DNA of 64,000 nt from Granulicella cerasi (GCF_025685575.1 NZ_JAGSYD010000001.1:313852-377851); one strand, 5' to 3'; positions 1-8,880 are shown, counted from the stretch's first letter. The notes: generated by a model not told the origin, from the sequence alone. Translations and numbers: made by a program.

Positions 1-1
1 C

Positions 2-1414
2 TTCCACGCGCCACAGTTCGAGTTCAACTCGATCGATCACCACATCGCCAACACGCCGCTGCTCTGGAAGGTGAACTCCTCCTTCGGCGGCCTGAAGCGC
101 ATTCAGCCCAACTTCACCGATCACGGCGTCGTGCAGCGCTTCGACCTCTCCGGTGAACTTGCAGCGCCGTTCCACGCTGAGGGCTGGAACGGTACGGCTT
201 CGGTCATCGCCCGCGAAACGGTCTATAGCCACAGCCGCAAGTCTCCCTACGGCGCGGCGGCCACGCCGGTGGAGTTGAACGATCCCGTCAACCGCGCTTC
301 GCTGGAGATGAAGGTCGACCTGCGTCCGCCAGCGATCGAACGAACCTTTGAAGTTCCCGAGAAGCTGCAGAAGTTCTTCGGCACCGAGATGCGCCACACC
401 GTCGAGCCGGAGATCCAATATCGCAACGTGCGCGGCATCGACAACTTCCTCTCGATCCTCCGCTTCGATGATGTGGACCTCGCCGCGAACACCGACGAAC
501 TCGAGTACGGCCTGACGCAGCATCTCTACTTCCGCCCGCGTCCGAAGAAGGACGCCAAGCCCGTCTCGCCCGAGTGCGAAGCCGAGCAGGAGAAGCTGGA
601 CGCAGAGGGCACGCCCTCTGCCTTCGCCGATGCTGCAGGCGACTCCTTCCTGCCGACCAACGATGGCAACGGCATCGCCTCTGCGGATGACACCGCAGCC
701 GCACCGCCACTGCGCTCGCACCACGGACACAACAACTGCGCCGTGCAGAAGCCGCAACAGCAGGAATGGTTCTCGTGGAAGCTTGCGCAGAAGCACTTCT
801 TCGACCCCACCTTCGGTGGCGCGGTCATCAACAGCCGCCGCAACGTCTTCGACTCCACGCTCTCGCTCTCCGGCATCGCGTTCCTCACCGAAGCTCGCGA
901 CATTTCGCCGCTCATCTCGCGCATGAGGCTGCGCACCTCGTCACACACCGACATCGCGTGGGACTTCGATCTCGACCCCGGTGCGAAGCGCTTCACCAGC
1001 TCGAACGTGTACATCGATGCGCATGAAGGCCAGTGGTTCGGCGGCCTCTCCTTTGCAGACCTCAACGCACCCGGTCGCTTTTACTCCATCCAGATCAACT
1101 CGACGAACAACACCGGCACGCTCACCTCATCGGCGAACTCCACCTTTGCGCAGATGCGCGTGCTGGGCGGCTATGGCACGCCGACGAAGCCCGGCTTCTC
1201 CGCCGCGGCCAACGCAGGACTCGACCTGCGACTCGACAGCCTGCAGTACGGCTCGCTGCAGACGAACTACAACTGGAACTGCTGCGGCGTCTCCGTGGAA
1301 TATCGCAAATACGAACTCGGCTCGACGCGTAACGAAGGCGTCTTCCGCTTCTCCTTCACGCTGATCAACATCGGCACGGCGGGCAATCTGCGGCGGCAGG
1401 AACGCATCTTCTAG
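2..1414 (+). CDS. lptD: LPS-assembly protein LptD, C-terminal part (5' end outside window)
   Basis: Outer-membrane beta-barrel that, with LptE, inserts lipopolysaccharide into the outer leaflet. The reading frame is open from base 2, so the true start lies upstream; about 470 residues of the barrel are present. Supporting features are alternating aromatic/polar beta-strand sequence, a C-terminal strand ending in Phe, and an adjacent cysteine pair in NWNCCGVSVEYRKYE, which matches the Cys-Cys of LptD that forms inter-domain disulfides. A low-complexity stretch around 600-770 (Ala/Asp/His rich) looks like an extended surface loop. No terminator was seen; a palindromic repeat unit follows at 1448. 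Confidence 0.85.
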   Translation, partial: FHAPQFEFNSIDHHIANTPLLWKVNSSFGGLKRIQPNFTDHGVVQRFDLSGELAAPFHAEGWNGTASVIARETVYSHSRKSPYGAAATPVELNDPVNRASLEMKVDLRPPAIERTFEVPEKLQKFFGTEMRHTVEPEIQYRNVRGIDNFLSILRFDDVDLAANTDELEYGLTQHLYFRPRPKKDAKPVSPECEAEQEKLDAEGTPSAFADAAGDSFLPTNDGNGIASADDTAAAPPLRSHHGHNNCAVQKPQQQEWFSWKLAQKHFFDPTFGGAVINSRRNVFDSTLSLSGIAFLTEARDISPLISRMRLRTSSHTDIAWDFDLDPGAKRFTSSNVYIDAHEGQWFGGLSFADLNAPGRFYSIQINSTNNTGTLTSSANSTFAQMRVLGGYGTPTKPGFSAAANAGLDLRLDSLQYGSLQTNYNWNCCGVSVEYRKYELGSTRNEGVFRFSFTLINIGTAGNLRRQERIF

Positions 1415-1447
1415 CACCCGCACGAACGCATCTCGTACGCGCACGAA

Positions 1448-1480
1448 CGGGTGCCCCAGGTCTCGCCTTTGAGACCTGGG
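1448..1480. repeat. Single palindromic repeat unit (GGGTGCCCC family)
   Basis: GGGTGCCCC at 1449-1457 runs into a perfect 10-bp hairpin, CCCAGGTCTC (1455-1464) with GAGACCTGGG (1471-1480). The same motif begins and ends the larger elements at 2712-2835 and 62491-62671. It lies between lptD and alr and may also act as an mRNA end structure. It is a REP-like dispersed repeat; no transposase is present nearby. Confidence 0.75.
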
Positions 1481-1534
1481 TTTGCAGAGAACTCCCGGGA
1501 AGCCACCCCCACTTCCGCAAGCCGCAATGCTGTA

Positions 1535-2707
1535 ATGAAGACAGTGAAGAGTTGGATTGAAATCTCCCGAGCGGCACTCGCGACGAACTTCGCAGCGATC
1601 CGCGAGGTCGTCGGCGCAGACGTTGAAGTGCTGCCCGTCGTGAAGGCCGACGCCTATGGCCACGGCGCCGCCGGCGTGGCTGCGGCGCTCGTCGAGGCAG
1701 GCTCGCAGTGGCTCGGTGTGACCGACACCGAAGAAGGCCTGCAGGTACGCGAGACCGTGGGAGCTGCTACGCAATTGCTCGCGATGGTGGGCATGGAAGC
1801 CGAGGACGCCGACACGATCGTCATGGCCAACCTCACACCGTGCATCTGGACCGCCGCGCATGTGCAATGGCTCGAAGAGGCCGCGACCGCACAACAAGGC
1901 GACGTGCGCGTTCATCTCGAAGTCGAAACCGGAATGGCACGGCAAGGCGCTGCCCCGGGCGAAGAGCTCCGCGAGGTACTGCAGGCGTTGCAGCAAGCGA
2001 AGCATGTGGTGCTCGACGGCGTGATGACGCATCTCTCCGAGAGTGAGGTGCGTGACTCTGCGATCACGCGTGCACAGCTTGAGCGCTTCGACGCCGCACT
2101 CACGCAGGTACACGAACACGCGCTGCAGCCGCGCTGGATCCATCTTGGCAACAGCTCGTCGATTGACGAAGCCTCAACGCTTGCATGGATTCAACAACGC
2201 GCCGCAAGCTTACGCGCCGCAAGCTTCCACGCGCGCGCCATGGTGCGCCCCGGCTACGCAACGTACGGCCACTGCCTGCCCCTCAGCGGCAACGGCGAGG
2301 CCCATCTCGCAGCGAAGCTCACACCCGCGCTCACGTGGAAGACACGCATCATTGGCCTGCGAACCATCGAGGCCGGTCGCACCGTCGGCTACGGCTCCAC
2401 CTTCGTCGCGCAGGCGCCGATGCAACTTGCGCTGCTGCCCGTGGGCTACTCCGACGGCTTCCGCCGCGCCGCGTCCTCAGGCCTCGGCAACGGCTGGGTG
2501 ATGATTCACGGCCAACGCGCGAACGTTGTGGGGCGCGTGTCGATGAACCTGCTCGTCGTCGATGTCACCGCCATCGCGAACGCAAGCATCGGCGATGAAG
2601 TCACGCTGCTCGGCGAAGGCGTCACCGCCGAAGACCACGCAATCTGGGCCAACACGATCGGCTACGAGATCCTCTGCGGCATCAAGGCCCGCGCGATCCT
2701 CAAGTAA
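1535..2707 (+). CDS. alr: Alanine racemase
   Basis: PLP enzyme interconverting L- and D-alanine for peptidoglycan (390 aa, normal family length). The PLP-lysine motif VVKADAYGHGA lies about 30 residues from the start and VRPGYATYG around the middle; the C-terminal beta domain with the catalytic region (VGRVSMNLLVVDVT) is complete. The frame is open upstream to 1451, but those codons run through the palindromic repeat, and homology begins at MKTVKSWIEISR, so ATG 1535 is chosen. No clear Shine-Dalgarno sequence precedes it. A longer palindromic repeat follows directly after the stop codon. Confidence 0.92.
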   Translation: MKTVKSWIEISRAALATNFAAIREVVGADVEVLPVVKADAYGHGAAGVAAALVEAGSQWLGVTDTEEGLQVRETVGAATQLLAMVGMEAEDADTIVMANLTPCIWTAAHVQWLEEAATAQQGDVRVHLEVETGMARQGAAPGEELREVLQALQQAKHVVLDGVMTHLSESEVRDSAITRAQLERFDAALTQVHEHALQPRWIHLGNSSSIDEASTLAWIQQRAASLRAASFHARAMVRPGYATYGHCLPLSGNGEAHLAAKLTPALTWKTRIIGLRTIEAGRTVGYGSTFVAQAPMQLALLPVGYSDGFRRAASSGLGNGWVMIHGQRANVVGRVSMNLLVVDVTAIANASIGDEVTLLGEGVTAEDHAIWANTIGYEILCGIKARAILK

Positions 2708-2711
2708 GAAC

Positions 2712-2835
2712 CGGGTGCCCCACGTCTCGCTTTTGAGACCTGGGTTCCCAGAGACACATCCGTTCCTCGGATAACGGAACCCCTGAAACATCCTCGCTCT
2801 CCCACGTCTCGGAAAATCGAGACGTGGGGCACCCG
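2712..2835. repeat. Palindromic repeat doublet with 18-bp terminal inverted repeats
   Basis: The ends CGGGTGCCCCACGTCTCG (2712-2729) and CGAGACGTGGGGCACCCG (2818-2835) are perfect reverse complements. Each end also forms its own small hairpin (GTCTC..GAGAC), so the element is two inverted REP-like units around a spacer of about 60 bases. It sits between alr and the hydrolase gene. It resembles a REP doublet (BIME) or a very short non-autonomous element. Confidence 0.8.
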
Positions 2836-2897
2836 TTCGAGGTGGCTCGATTCTTGCGAACGCACGAAGTTGTTAGCGGCTTCGTTACACTAGAAGG

Positions 2898-4082
2898 ATG
2901 CTGTCTGGGCTGTATGCAAAGTGGATGTACGCGTGGGAAACTGCGCTGACGACGCGTGATGAAAACCGCATCGAGCGACCGCTCGAGTGGGGCTTCGATC
3001 GCCTGCCCTCCGTAGGCGGAGACGAAATGGCCGCGCGCGTCGAGCGGGGCGAGATCTCCGGCCTCGACGCGATGATCGAGCTGAACGAGCGCATCGTCGC
3101 CAACCCCGAGGCGTACTTCAGCTACACCACGCCGACAGACTTCCGCATCGAGCAGCATCACCCGCAGCTCTTCCCCACCAACGTCCGCCCCGAGACGCTC
3201 GAGCAGGAGCGCGAGTGGCATCGCCGCGCCGAAGTGGGCGAGCTGCGCAAAGAACCGTTCCTGCGCTTCACCTCTGCGGTGCACACGAAGTATCCCGAGA
3301 ACGACACCGTGAACGCGCGCTGGTACGAAGCCACGCCGCGCCCCGGCAAGCCGAAGCAGGCGATGATCGTGATGCCGCAGTGGAACGCTGACGCGTTCTC
3401 ACACAACGCCTTCTGCGAGATGTTCAAGTGGTGGGGCATCAGCTCGCTGCGGCTCTCCAAGCCGTACCACGATGCGCGCCGCCCGGCTGAGCTGGAACGC
3501 TCCGACTACGCGGTGAGCGCGAACGTCGGTCGCACACTCGAAGCCAACCGCCAGGCTGTTGCCGACATTCGTTCCTGCATCGACTGGCTGCAGTCGCAGG
3601 GCTATGAGCAGATCGGCGTGCTCGGCACGAGCCTCGGAAGCTGCTATGCATTCCTCGCAGCAGCGATGGACGCGCGCATTCAGGTCTGCGCGTTCAACCA
3701 TGCCTCCACGTGGTTTGGCGATGTGGTGTGGGAAGGCCAAAGCACGCGACACATTCGCTCGGCGTTTGAGCACAGCGGCCTCACCCAGGACCTCACACGC
3801 AAGATCCTCGCTGGCGCAAGCCCCATGAGCTACATGGACCGCTTCGCCGCCCACCCCAAGCGTGCGCTGGTCGTGCACGCGACCTACGATCTGACCTTCC
3901 CGCTGGAGTTTTCGCTGGATGTGCTGAAGAACTTCAAGGAGCACAACATCGACTTCGTTTCGCGCGTGCTGCCCTGCGGGCACTACACCACGGGCGAGTT
4001 CCCGTACAAGTACATGGACGGCTACTTCGTCGGGCACTTCATCTGGAGCAGCTTCAAGCGGCTGCACGAACGCAGCGCATAG
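2898..4082 (+). CDS. Alpha/beta hydrolase family protein
   Basis: A 394-aa cytoplasmic protein (no signal peptide) with an alpha/beta-hydrolase core in its C-terminal two thirds. The nucleophile elbow GTSLG places the catalytic Ser at residue 245; Asp331 (ATYDLTF) and His362 (CGHYTTG) are likely triad partners. The N-terminal 130 residues are charged and of unknown role. The substrate cannot be told; the arrangement resembles ABHD18-like (DUF2048-type) hydrolases, which is an inference. It stands alone, with repeats upstream and a small opposite-strand gene overlapping none of it but starting 3 bases beyond its stop. Confidence 0.7.
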   Translation: MLSGLYAKWMYAWETALTTRDENRIERPLEWGFDRLPSVGGDEMAARVERGEISGLDAMIELNERIVANPEAYFSYTTPTDFRIEQHHPQLFPTNVRPETLEQEREWHRRAEVGELRKEPFLRFTSAVHTKYPENDTVNARWYEATPRPGKPKQAMIVMPQWNADAFSHNAFCEMFKWWGISSLRLSKPYHDARRPAELERSDYAVSANVGRTLEANRQAVADIRSCIDWLQSQGYEQIGVLGTSLGSCYAFLAAAMDARIQVCAFNHASTWFGDVVWEGQSTRHIRSAFEHSGLTQDLTRKILAGASPMSYMDRFAAHPKRALVVHATYDLTFPLEFSLDVLKNFKEHNIDFVSRVLPCGHYTTGEFPYKYMDGYFVGHFIWSSFKRLHERSA

Positions 4083-4084
4083 AG

Positions 4085-4198
4085 CTACTTCGCTGCAGCT
4101 TCCTGTGCAATGTCATCCTTGCGCAACTGACGCTGCGAGACGATGCATGGCGCGAGCACCATCCCCACAAACGCCGCTGCCAATAGAAGATCGCCCAT
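4085..4198 (-). CDS. Small single-pass membrane protein (37 aa)
   Basis: Encodes a 37-residue peptide beginning MGDLLLAAAFVGMVLAP: one hydrophobic helix at residues 3-20, then a charged tail ending AQEAAAK. A good Shine-Dalgarno (GAGGAG, 9 bases before the ATG) supports it. Its stop lies 3 bases beyond the stop of the convergent hydrolase gene. The function is unknown. It was found by reading the minus strand and is below usual gene-length cut-offs. Confidence 0.55.
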   Translation of the reverse strand: MGDLLLAAAFVGMVLAPCIVSQRQLRKDDIAQEAAAK

Positions 4199-4360
4199 CG
4201 CTTCCAGCTCCTCAAGCGCAGAGTTTCATGCGAGCCGTGCTCGCGAACCCTGACGCTGCTTCTTTGTTCTCACGCGCAGCACCTGCCGGTCGAGCGATTT
4301 CAGACGCGGGTACTTCAGCTCGCCAGTAACGAAGCAGTCAATGAACAGGATGATGCGGGG

Positions 4361-4732
4361 TTACGAGAAGAGTCGGCGGAGACGCGTGGACCAGTTCGCG
4401 GGTTCAGGCCGTGTCAACGTGAGCGGCTTCATGCAAAAGACATTCGCACGTGCTGCACGACGCTGTGCCATGCGCTGCTCGGCTTCCTGCACGATGCGCT
4501 CGGCAGCGGCCTGCGTGTCGGCCACGAATTGCTGACCACCTACCACCGACAAACCACGATGACGACGCTGCATCGCGGGCGGCAGCATCGCTTCTTCAGC
4601 GACGGCCTGCACGATGTGGCCGACAGGCAGCACCATCAAGTTGCTGGAAGCGGCAGCGGCCATCGGCATCGACTCGAGCTTGCGTGCGTTGATCACATCT
4701 CTATGCTCGCGGCTCGCAGTACGACAAACCAT
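4361..4732 (-). CDS. Hypothetical protein, start uncertain
   Basis: The minus-strand frame from about 4732 to the stop at 4361 reads as ordinary protein (up to 123 aa), with an alanine-rich segment, then QQFVADTQAAAERIVQEAEQ, a likely amphipathic or coiled helix, and a basic C terminus. Possible starts are ATG 4732, GTG 4696 or ATG 4669; none has a convincing ribosome site. No family recognised. The same frame remains protein-like beyond the stop (to about 4232), so this may be a decayed gene. It lies between the 37-aa gene and the divergent glyA. Confidence 0.3.
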   Translation of the reverse strand: MVCRTASREHRDVINARKLESMPMAAAASSNLMVLPVGHIVQAVAEEAMLPPAMQRRHRGLSVVGGQQFVADTQAAAERIVQEAEQRMAQRRAARANVFCMKPLTLTRPEPANWSTRLRRLFS

Positions 4733-4822
4733 TCCCTGCCCGGCGCAGTGCGGCTGCAACCTCTGTGACAGCCCCTCACCAATCCGGGTAAGCAGGGGGT
4801 TACCGGGCGATACACTAGAGTC

Positions 4823-6085
4823 ATGCCGATCGACCTGAATGCCACGCTTGCCGCTGTAGACCCCGAAATTGCTGCGCAAATCGCGCACGAAGCCGAACGC
4901 CAGCACGAAGGCCTGGAGATGATTGCCAGCGAAAACTTCGTCTCGCGCGCCGTGCTGGAAGCCGCCGGCACCGTCTTCACCAACAAGTACGCCGAGGGCT
5001 ATCCCGGCAAGCGTTACTACGGCGGTTGTGAGTTCGCCGACGTCGTCGAAAACATCGCACGCGACCGCGCCAAGCAGCTCTTCGGCGCCGAGCACGCCAA
5101 CGTGCAGCCGCACTCCGGCTCGCAGGCCAACGCCGCAGCCTACATGACGATCATCGAACCGGGCGACACCGTGCTCGGGCTCGACCTCGCCAACGGCGGA
5201 CACCTCACCCACGGCCACAAGCTGAACTTCTCCGGCAAGCTCTATCGCATCGTCGGCTACAAGGTCCGCCAGGACACCGAAGTCATCGACTACGACCAGC
5301 TTGAAGAGCTCGCCGTGGCGGAGAAGCCGAAGGTCATCGTCGGCGGTGGTTCGGCGTATCCGCGCCAGTTCGACTTCGCCCGCATGCGCGCGATCGCGGA
5401 CAAGGTCGGTGCGAAGCTGATGATCGACATGGCGCACTTCGCGGGCCTCGTTGCCGGCGGCGCGCATCCTTCGCCGGTGCCGTATGCCGACATCGTAACG
5501 ACCACGACGCACAAGACGCTGCGCGGACCGCGCGCGGGCCTCATCCTCTCCAGGCAGGAACTCGCCGCCGGCATCGACCGCTCAGTCTTCCCCGGCCAGC
5601 AGGGCGGCCCGCTGATGCATATCGTCGCGGCGAAGGCCGTGGCCTTCGGCGAAGCGCTGCAGCCTGAGTTCAAGACTTACGCCGCGCAGACCGTCGCCAA
5701 CGCCAAGGTGCTCGCCGAGGCGATGCAGGGCGAAGGCTTCCGCGTCATCTCCGGCGGCACGGACACGCACCTCATGCTGATCGACGTCTTCGCCAAGGGC
5801 ATGCTCGGCTCCGAGGCCGAGGTCGCGCTGGGCAAGGCGGGCATCACGGTGAACAAGAACGCGATCCCCTACGACACGAACCCGCCGATGAAGCCCTCGG
5901 GCATCCGCATCGGCACGCCTGCGCTGACCACGCGCGGCATGAAGGAAGCCGAGATGAAGACCATCGCCGGTTGGATCGCCGAAGCGCTCGAGAACCGCAA
6001 CGACGACGCCAAGCTGAAGGACATCGCCGGCCGCGTCACCGAACTCGCCGAGCAGTTTCCGCTCTACGAGTTCCTCCGCGCGTAA
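4823..6085 (+). CDS. glyA: Serine hydroxymethyltransferase
   Basis: PLP enzyme converting serine and tetrahydrofolate to glycine and 5,10-methylene-THF, feeding one-carbon metabolism. The 420-aa length is typical. Visible hallmarks are [15 protein letters not shown], the PLP-lysine motif [25 protein letters not shown], and [10 protein letters not shown]. It is complete from [16 protein letters not shown] to a normal C terminus. A hairpin terminator follows and is shared with the convergent lipoprotein gene. No regulatory element was recognised in the short upstream region. Confidence 0.97.
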   Translation: MPIDLNATLAAVDPEIAAQIAHEAERQHEGLEMIASENFVSRAVLEAAGTVFTNKYAEGYPGKRYYGGCEFADVVENIARDRAKQLFGAEHANVQPHSGSQANAAAYMTIIEPGDTVLGLDLANGGHLTHGHKLNFSGKLYRIVGYKVRQDTEVIDYDQLEELAVAEKPKVIVGGGSAYPRQFDFARMRAIADKVGAKLMIDMAHFAGLVAGGAHPSPVPYADIVTTTTHKTLRGPRAGLILSRQELAAGIDRSVFPGQQGGPLMHIVAAKAVAFGEALQPEFKTYAAQTVANAKVLAEAMQGEGFRVISGGTDTHLMLIDVFAKGMLGSEAEVALGKAGITVNKNAIPYDTNPPMKPSGIRIGTPALTTRGMKEAEMKTIAGWIAEALENRNDDAKLKDIAGRVTELAEQFPLYEFLRA

Positions 6086-6112
6086 CCGCATCCTCAGGAA
6101 CCGCAAGCAACA

Positions 6113-6137
6113 AAGAGGCCGCAATACGCGGCCTCTT
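6113..6137. terminator. Bidirectional terminator between glyA and the NHL lipoprotein gene
   Basis: The hairpin AAGAGGCCGC / GCGGCCTCTT with loop AATAC is placed between two convergent stop codons (6085 and 6158). The A/T pairs at its base provide short U-runs for either strand. Confidence 0.8.
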
Positions 6138-6157
6138 CGCTTTGTCGAACTACAACC

Positions 6158-8074
6158 CTACGGCAGCGTGCCCGGCGTGAGCGCCTGCAGGTACGCAGGC
6201 GTCTTCACCGGACCGGCAGCGCCGATGACCTCACCCGTGGTCGCACCAGCGATCCACACGTTGCCCGAGGCGTCGATCGCCAGCCCCTGCGGGTTCGTGA
6301 TGCCCGGCGTGAGACTGATCGCCTCATTGCCGGTCGTGCCCGGCTGCTGCACCAACTGCGCGGTGGCCCTGTTCAGCGTCCACGCCTGGTTGCGCCCATC
6401 GATCGCGATGCGAGTACCGCTCACCGGCTGCGTCGTGCAGGTGTAGGGTGTGTTGGTCACCACGCACACGCGGTCCGGCTCCCACAAGTTGCCGTTCGCG
6501 TCGAAGGCCACGTCACCATAGCCGGAGTTCGACGACCCCACCGTGTAGCTGGTGACGTTCGTGTAATAGTTCGCGGAGCTGTTGGAGAACATCGACGCGG
6601 GCAGCTTGGCGACCGTGCCGTCTTCGTTGCTCGTCCAGAGATTGTTGCTCGGGTCAAAGGCGATGCCCGTAGGCGTCCGCGGCCCGCGATAGGCGAACCA
6701 CAACGAGCCGGTAGCGGTGCCCGACGTGCTCGAGAGCCTGCTCCAGCCGACGCCGGAGTTGGAGGCGCTCGAGGGATAGATGTACGTCTGAGCCACGTCA
6801 CCCAGCGAGCTCGTAGCGAGACCCAGCATCGACGCGCCTACCTTCGAGGAGTTGTACGCCAGGCTTCCGCTCGCGCTGTACGCCTGACCGAGCGCATCGC
6901 TATTCACCCAAAGGTTGCCGTTGCGATCAAACGCCATGCCCTGCGTACTCACCGCCAGGCTGCCAAATCCTGTTCCGGATTGTAACGCCCCAGCCGGGCT
7001 GCGCTTGTCCAGCAGACCATAGAAGGCCTGAGAGCTGTTGATCGCCTGCATGCCGACCCACGCGTTGCCCGTCGCGTCGATCGCCACGTTCGCCCCCGTG
7101 CCGTAGCTGTTGCCGAGCGCGTAGGAGACCGTCAACGTGAAGTCAGCAGGTGCCACACTCAACGCCGGAGCAAACGCTGCCGTCGCCGGAGGAAGGTTGA
7201 ACAGGGCCGTTACGTTCGCCGTTGGCGCGTGCGCCATGTTGATGGCCGCACTGGCCGTGTCCGTGGGCTGCGTGCCGTCGGCGGCCACCGCGTCGCTCTG
7301 CAGCGTGGTGCAGACAGAGGACGAGGCCGTGCCGTTCACACACGCGGCCAGAATGTTGGCGATCGTATTGATCGTGGCGGCAGGAACGACACCCGCGCCG
7401 ATCGTCGCGGTCGGATTGTTCGAGTTCGGGTCCCGTACGCCGGGCATCGTGGACTTTGCTGTGCCGGTGCCGAGGTCCACCAGCGTCGACGCCGTGGCAA
7501 ATGCGTTCGCCAGCCCGGTCGCCGCGTAGCTGGTGCCCGACGCCGCCACATGCGTGCTGTCCGTGGCAAAGCCCGCCAGCGCGTAGGCCGCCGCTACGGT
7601 CGTCACTTCGTTCATCCAGATGTTCGGCACCGTGTCCGCGAGCGTGCCGCTGCTGGGGCATTGGCCCAGCACGGCCATCATGCCGGCCATCTCGTTGTCC
7701 TGACCGGTGCCGGGGTCGCCGCCCTGCCCGAAGAGGTACACCTGCTGGCCTGCCGTGCAGGTGTAGGCGCCGCTCAGCGAAAAGAAGCCGGCCTGGTCGG
7801 TGGTGGTGTAGTACCAGCCGTTGGAGCTGTCCTGCTGCGTGCTGGAGCCAGCGTTGAGCAGAGAGACGGAGGAGCTTCCATACCCTGCCGTGGACGCCGC
7901 CAGCAGATAAAGCCGCATGCCGACAACCGGTTGTTGACCGCCATAGGCATGGCCCTGAAGATGTCCCAGCGGTTGAGAGGTGGGGGTTCCGTCGGGGGCA
8001 AAACTCGTCGAGCAGCCAGTGCCGAGCCAGGCAAGAGCCGAAAGCGCGGCGAGCGCAAAGGGGGCAGTACGCAT
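6158..8074 (-). CDS. NHL/beta-propeller repeat lipoprotein
   Basis: A 638-aa exported protein. The N terminus MRTAPFALAALSALAW ends in a lipobox (LGTGC), so it is probably lipid-anchored. Residues 40-130 resemble a carboxypeptidase-regulatory-like domain (GHAYGGQQPVVGMRLYLL); the C-terminal half has repeated IDATGNAWVG / FDRNGNLWVN / IDASGNVWIAG units typical of NHL or Vgb-like propellers. A ribosome site (AGGAGAT) precedes the ATG. It is paralogous to the protein at 13310-15289; both share the Ala-rich middle region with AINMAH / AINIAH and a D-F-L-V-S-Y segment before the propeller. Ligand unknown. Confidence 0.75.
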   Translation of the reverse strand: MRTAPFALAALSALAWLGTGCSTSFAPDGTPTSQPLGHLQGHAYGGQQPVVGMRLYLLAASTAGYGSSSVSLLNAGSSTQQDSSNGWYYTTTDQAGFFSLSGAYTCTAGQQVYLFGQGGDPGTGQDNEMAGMMAVLGQCPSSGTLADTVPNIWMNEVTTVAAAYALAGFATDSTHVAASGTSYAATGLANAFATASTLVDLGTGTAKSTMPGVRDPNSNNPTATIGAGVVPAATINTIANILAACVNGTASSSVCTTLQSDAVAADGTQPTDTASAAINMAHAPTANVTALFNLPPATAAFAPALSVAPADFTLTVSYALGNSYGTGANVAIDATGNAWVGMQAINSSQAFYGLLDKRSPAGALQSGTGFGSLAVSTQGMAFDRNGNLWVNSDALGQAYSASGSLAYNSSKVGASMLGLATSSLGDVAQTYIYPSSASNSGVGWSRLSSTSGTATGSLWFAYRGPRTPTGIAFDPSNNLWTSNEDGTVAKLPASMFSNSSANYYTNVTSYTVGSSNSGYGDVAFDANGNLWEPDRVCVVTNTPYTCTTQPVSGTRIAIDGRNQAWTLNRATAQLVQQPGTTGNEAISLTPGITNPQGLAIDASGNVWIAGATTGEVIGAAGPVKTPAYLQALTPGTLP

Positions 8075-8190
8075 CGGGAAATCTCCTGAGGGTGTTCTTT
8101 CGGGTCACGATACACCCAGCAAATCCCCCGGAAAAGCGCGATTTTATAACCGCTTTCGTTTCCCTCACTTGCCCACGCTAGGCTAGAGGC

Positions 8191-8481
8191 GTGAGACTTA
8201 CCGCAAAACCACGCGCTGGCATGGGCGTTCGCGAAGGCGCACGCGCCGTCACCACCGAGCCGGGCTATAAGAACCCGAACCGGCAGATCGTCGTGAACAA
8301 AAACGGCGCGCCTTCGACCACACGCGACAACCAGATCGTCTACCGCCTGCGCTGTGAACTCTGCCAGCACGAGTACGGCTGCAATGGCATGGACATCAAG
8401 GCCCGCCTCTGCCCGAAGTGCCAGGGTGGAACCGCAGGCGAGCCGCTGCGCGACGATGCTTCGCAGGCTTCACTCTTCTAG
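8191..8481 (+). CDS. Small zinc-ribbon protein
   Basis: A 96-aa cytoplasmic protein, GTG start. The C-terminal half carries two CxxC pairs, CELC and CPKC, separated by 18 residues, a likely zinc ribbon. The N-terminal half (GYKNPNRQIVVNKNGAPST) is basic and polar, compatible with nucleic-acid binding. It is the first gene upstream of the Ro/Y RNA locus on the same strand; whether it belongs to that locus is unproven. No specific function recognised. Confidence 0.6.
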   Translation: MRLTAKPRAGMGVREGARAVTTEPGYKNPNRQIVVNKNGAPSTTRDNQIVYRLRCELCQHEYGCNGMDIKARLCPKCQGGTAGEPLRDDASQASLF

Positions 8482-8492
8482 CAGGAGAGTAC

Positions 8493-8529
8493 TCTCGCGG
8501 AGTCAGCCGGATAGAGTTAGTCCGCGAGA
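8493..8529 (+). other. Strong hairpin followed by AT-rich tract
   Basis: TCTCGCGGA (8493-8501) pairs perfectly with TCCGCGAGA (8521-8529) around a 19-base loop, 11 bases after the zinc-ribbon stop codon. It is followed by an AT-rich stretch (8530-8580) that stands out from the GC-rich surroundings. It may terminate the upstream gene; the AT-rich stretch may hold a promoter for the RNA locus. No clear -35/-10 pair was assigned. Confidence 0.45.
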
Positions 8530-8619
8530 ATACAAAATATTCCGAAATATTTTCTCTATTTCTCTTGCTCTTTCTATAGAGCCATGAGACAGTTGTCCTT
8601 GCGTAGGAGACTTACCCCG

Positions 8620-8718
8620 ATGATGACTTTCATCCAAAATTCGAAGCCAAAGGCGCCTGAAGCGATCAGCTTTCCGGGCGGCCGCCGGGGTTGGCTCCAT
8701 TTCATTTCCCCGCGCTAA
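8620..8718 (+). CDS. Possible 32-residue peptide gene
   Basis: ATG-ATG at 8620 opens a 32-codon frame ending in TAA at 8716-8718. The peptide starts MMTFIQNSKPKAPEA, is basic and ends in GWLHFISPR. AGGAGA 10 bases upstream is a fair ribosome site. The frame lies inside a region closed by a 9-bp inverted repeat, GCGTAGGAG (8601-8609) and CTCCTACGC (8725-8733), and the stop codon sits in a CCGCG-CTAAT-CGCGG hairpin (8710-8724). It could instead be part of a structured RNA of about 133 nt. Confidence 0.35.
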   Translation: MMTFIQNSKPKAPEAISFPGGRRGWLHFISPR

Positions 8719-8764
8719 TCGCGGCTCCTACGCATCCCAGAGAGCACATCGTTAGCAGGCCCTC

Positions 8765-8870
8765 GTCTATCCGTGGCGCATTCCATGGTTACTTCATCGG
8801 TGGAAGCTTCCCTTCGCGGGGAAGTGGGTTCGACTCCCAACTACCCATGGAAGCCTATTCCCGGATAGAC
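8765..8870 (+). ncRNA. Y RNA-like element A
   Basis: Closing helix GTCTATCCG (8765-8773) / CGGATAGAC (8862-8870); asymmetric internal loop with 5' strand TGGCGCA (8774-8780) and 3' strand GCCTATTCC (8853-8861); inner helix TTCCATGG (8781-8788) / CCATGGAA (8845-8852). Inside are a CTTCCC / GGGAAG hairpin and a T-arm-like hairpin TGGG-TTCGACT-CCCA (8825-8839) with a canonical tRNA T-loop. No acceptor-like helix is seen. The shared internal loop is the proposed Ro-binding part, as in known Y RNAs. About 106 nt. Confidence 0.65.
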
Positions 8871-8880
8871 AGCGCAAGCA

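Noticed and set aside
4733..5512. Extension of the 4361-4732 frame upstream on the minus strand
   Set aside because: It runs antisense through glyA and looks like shadow sequence.
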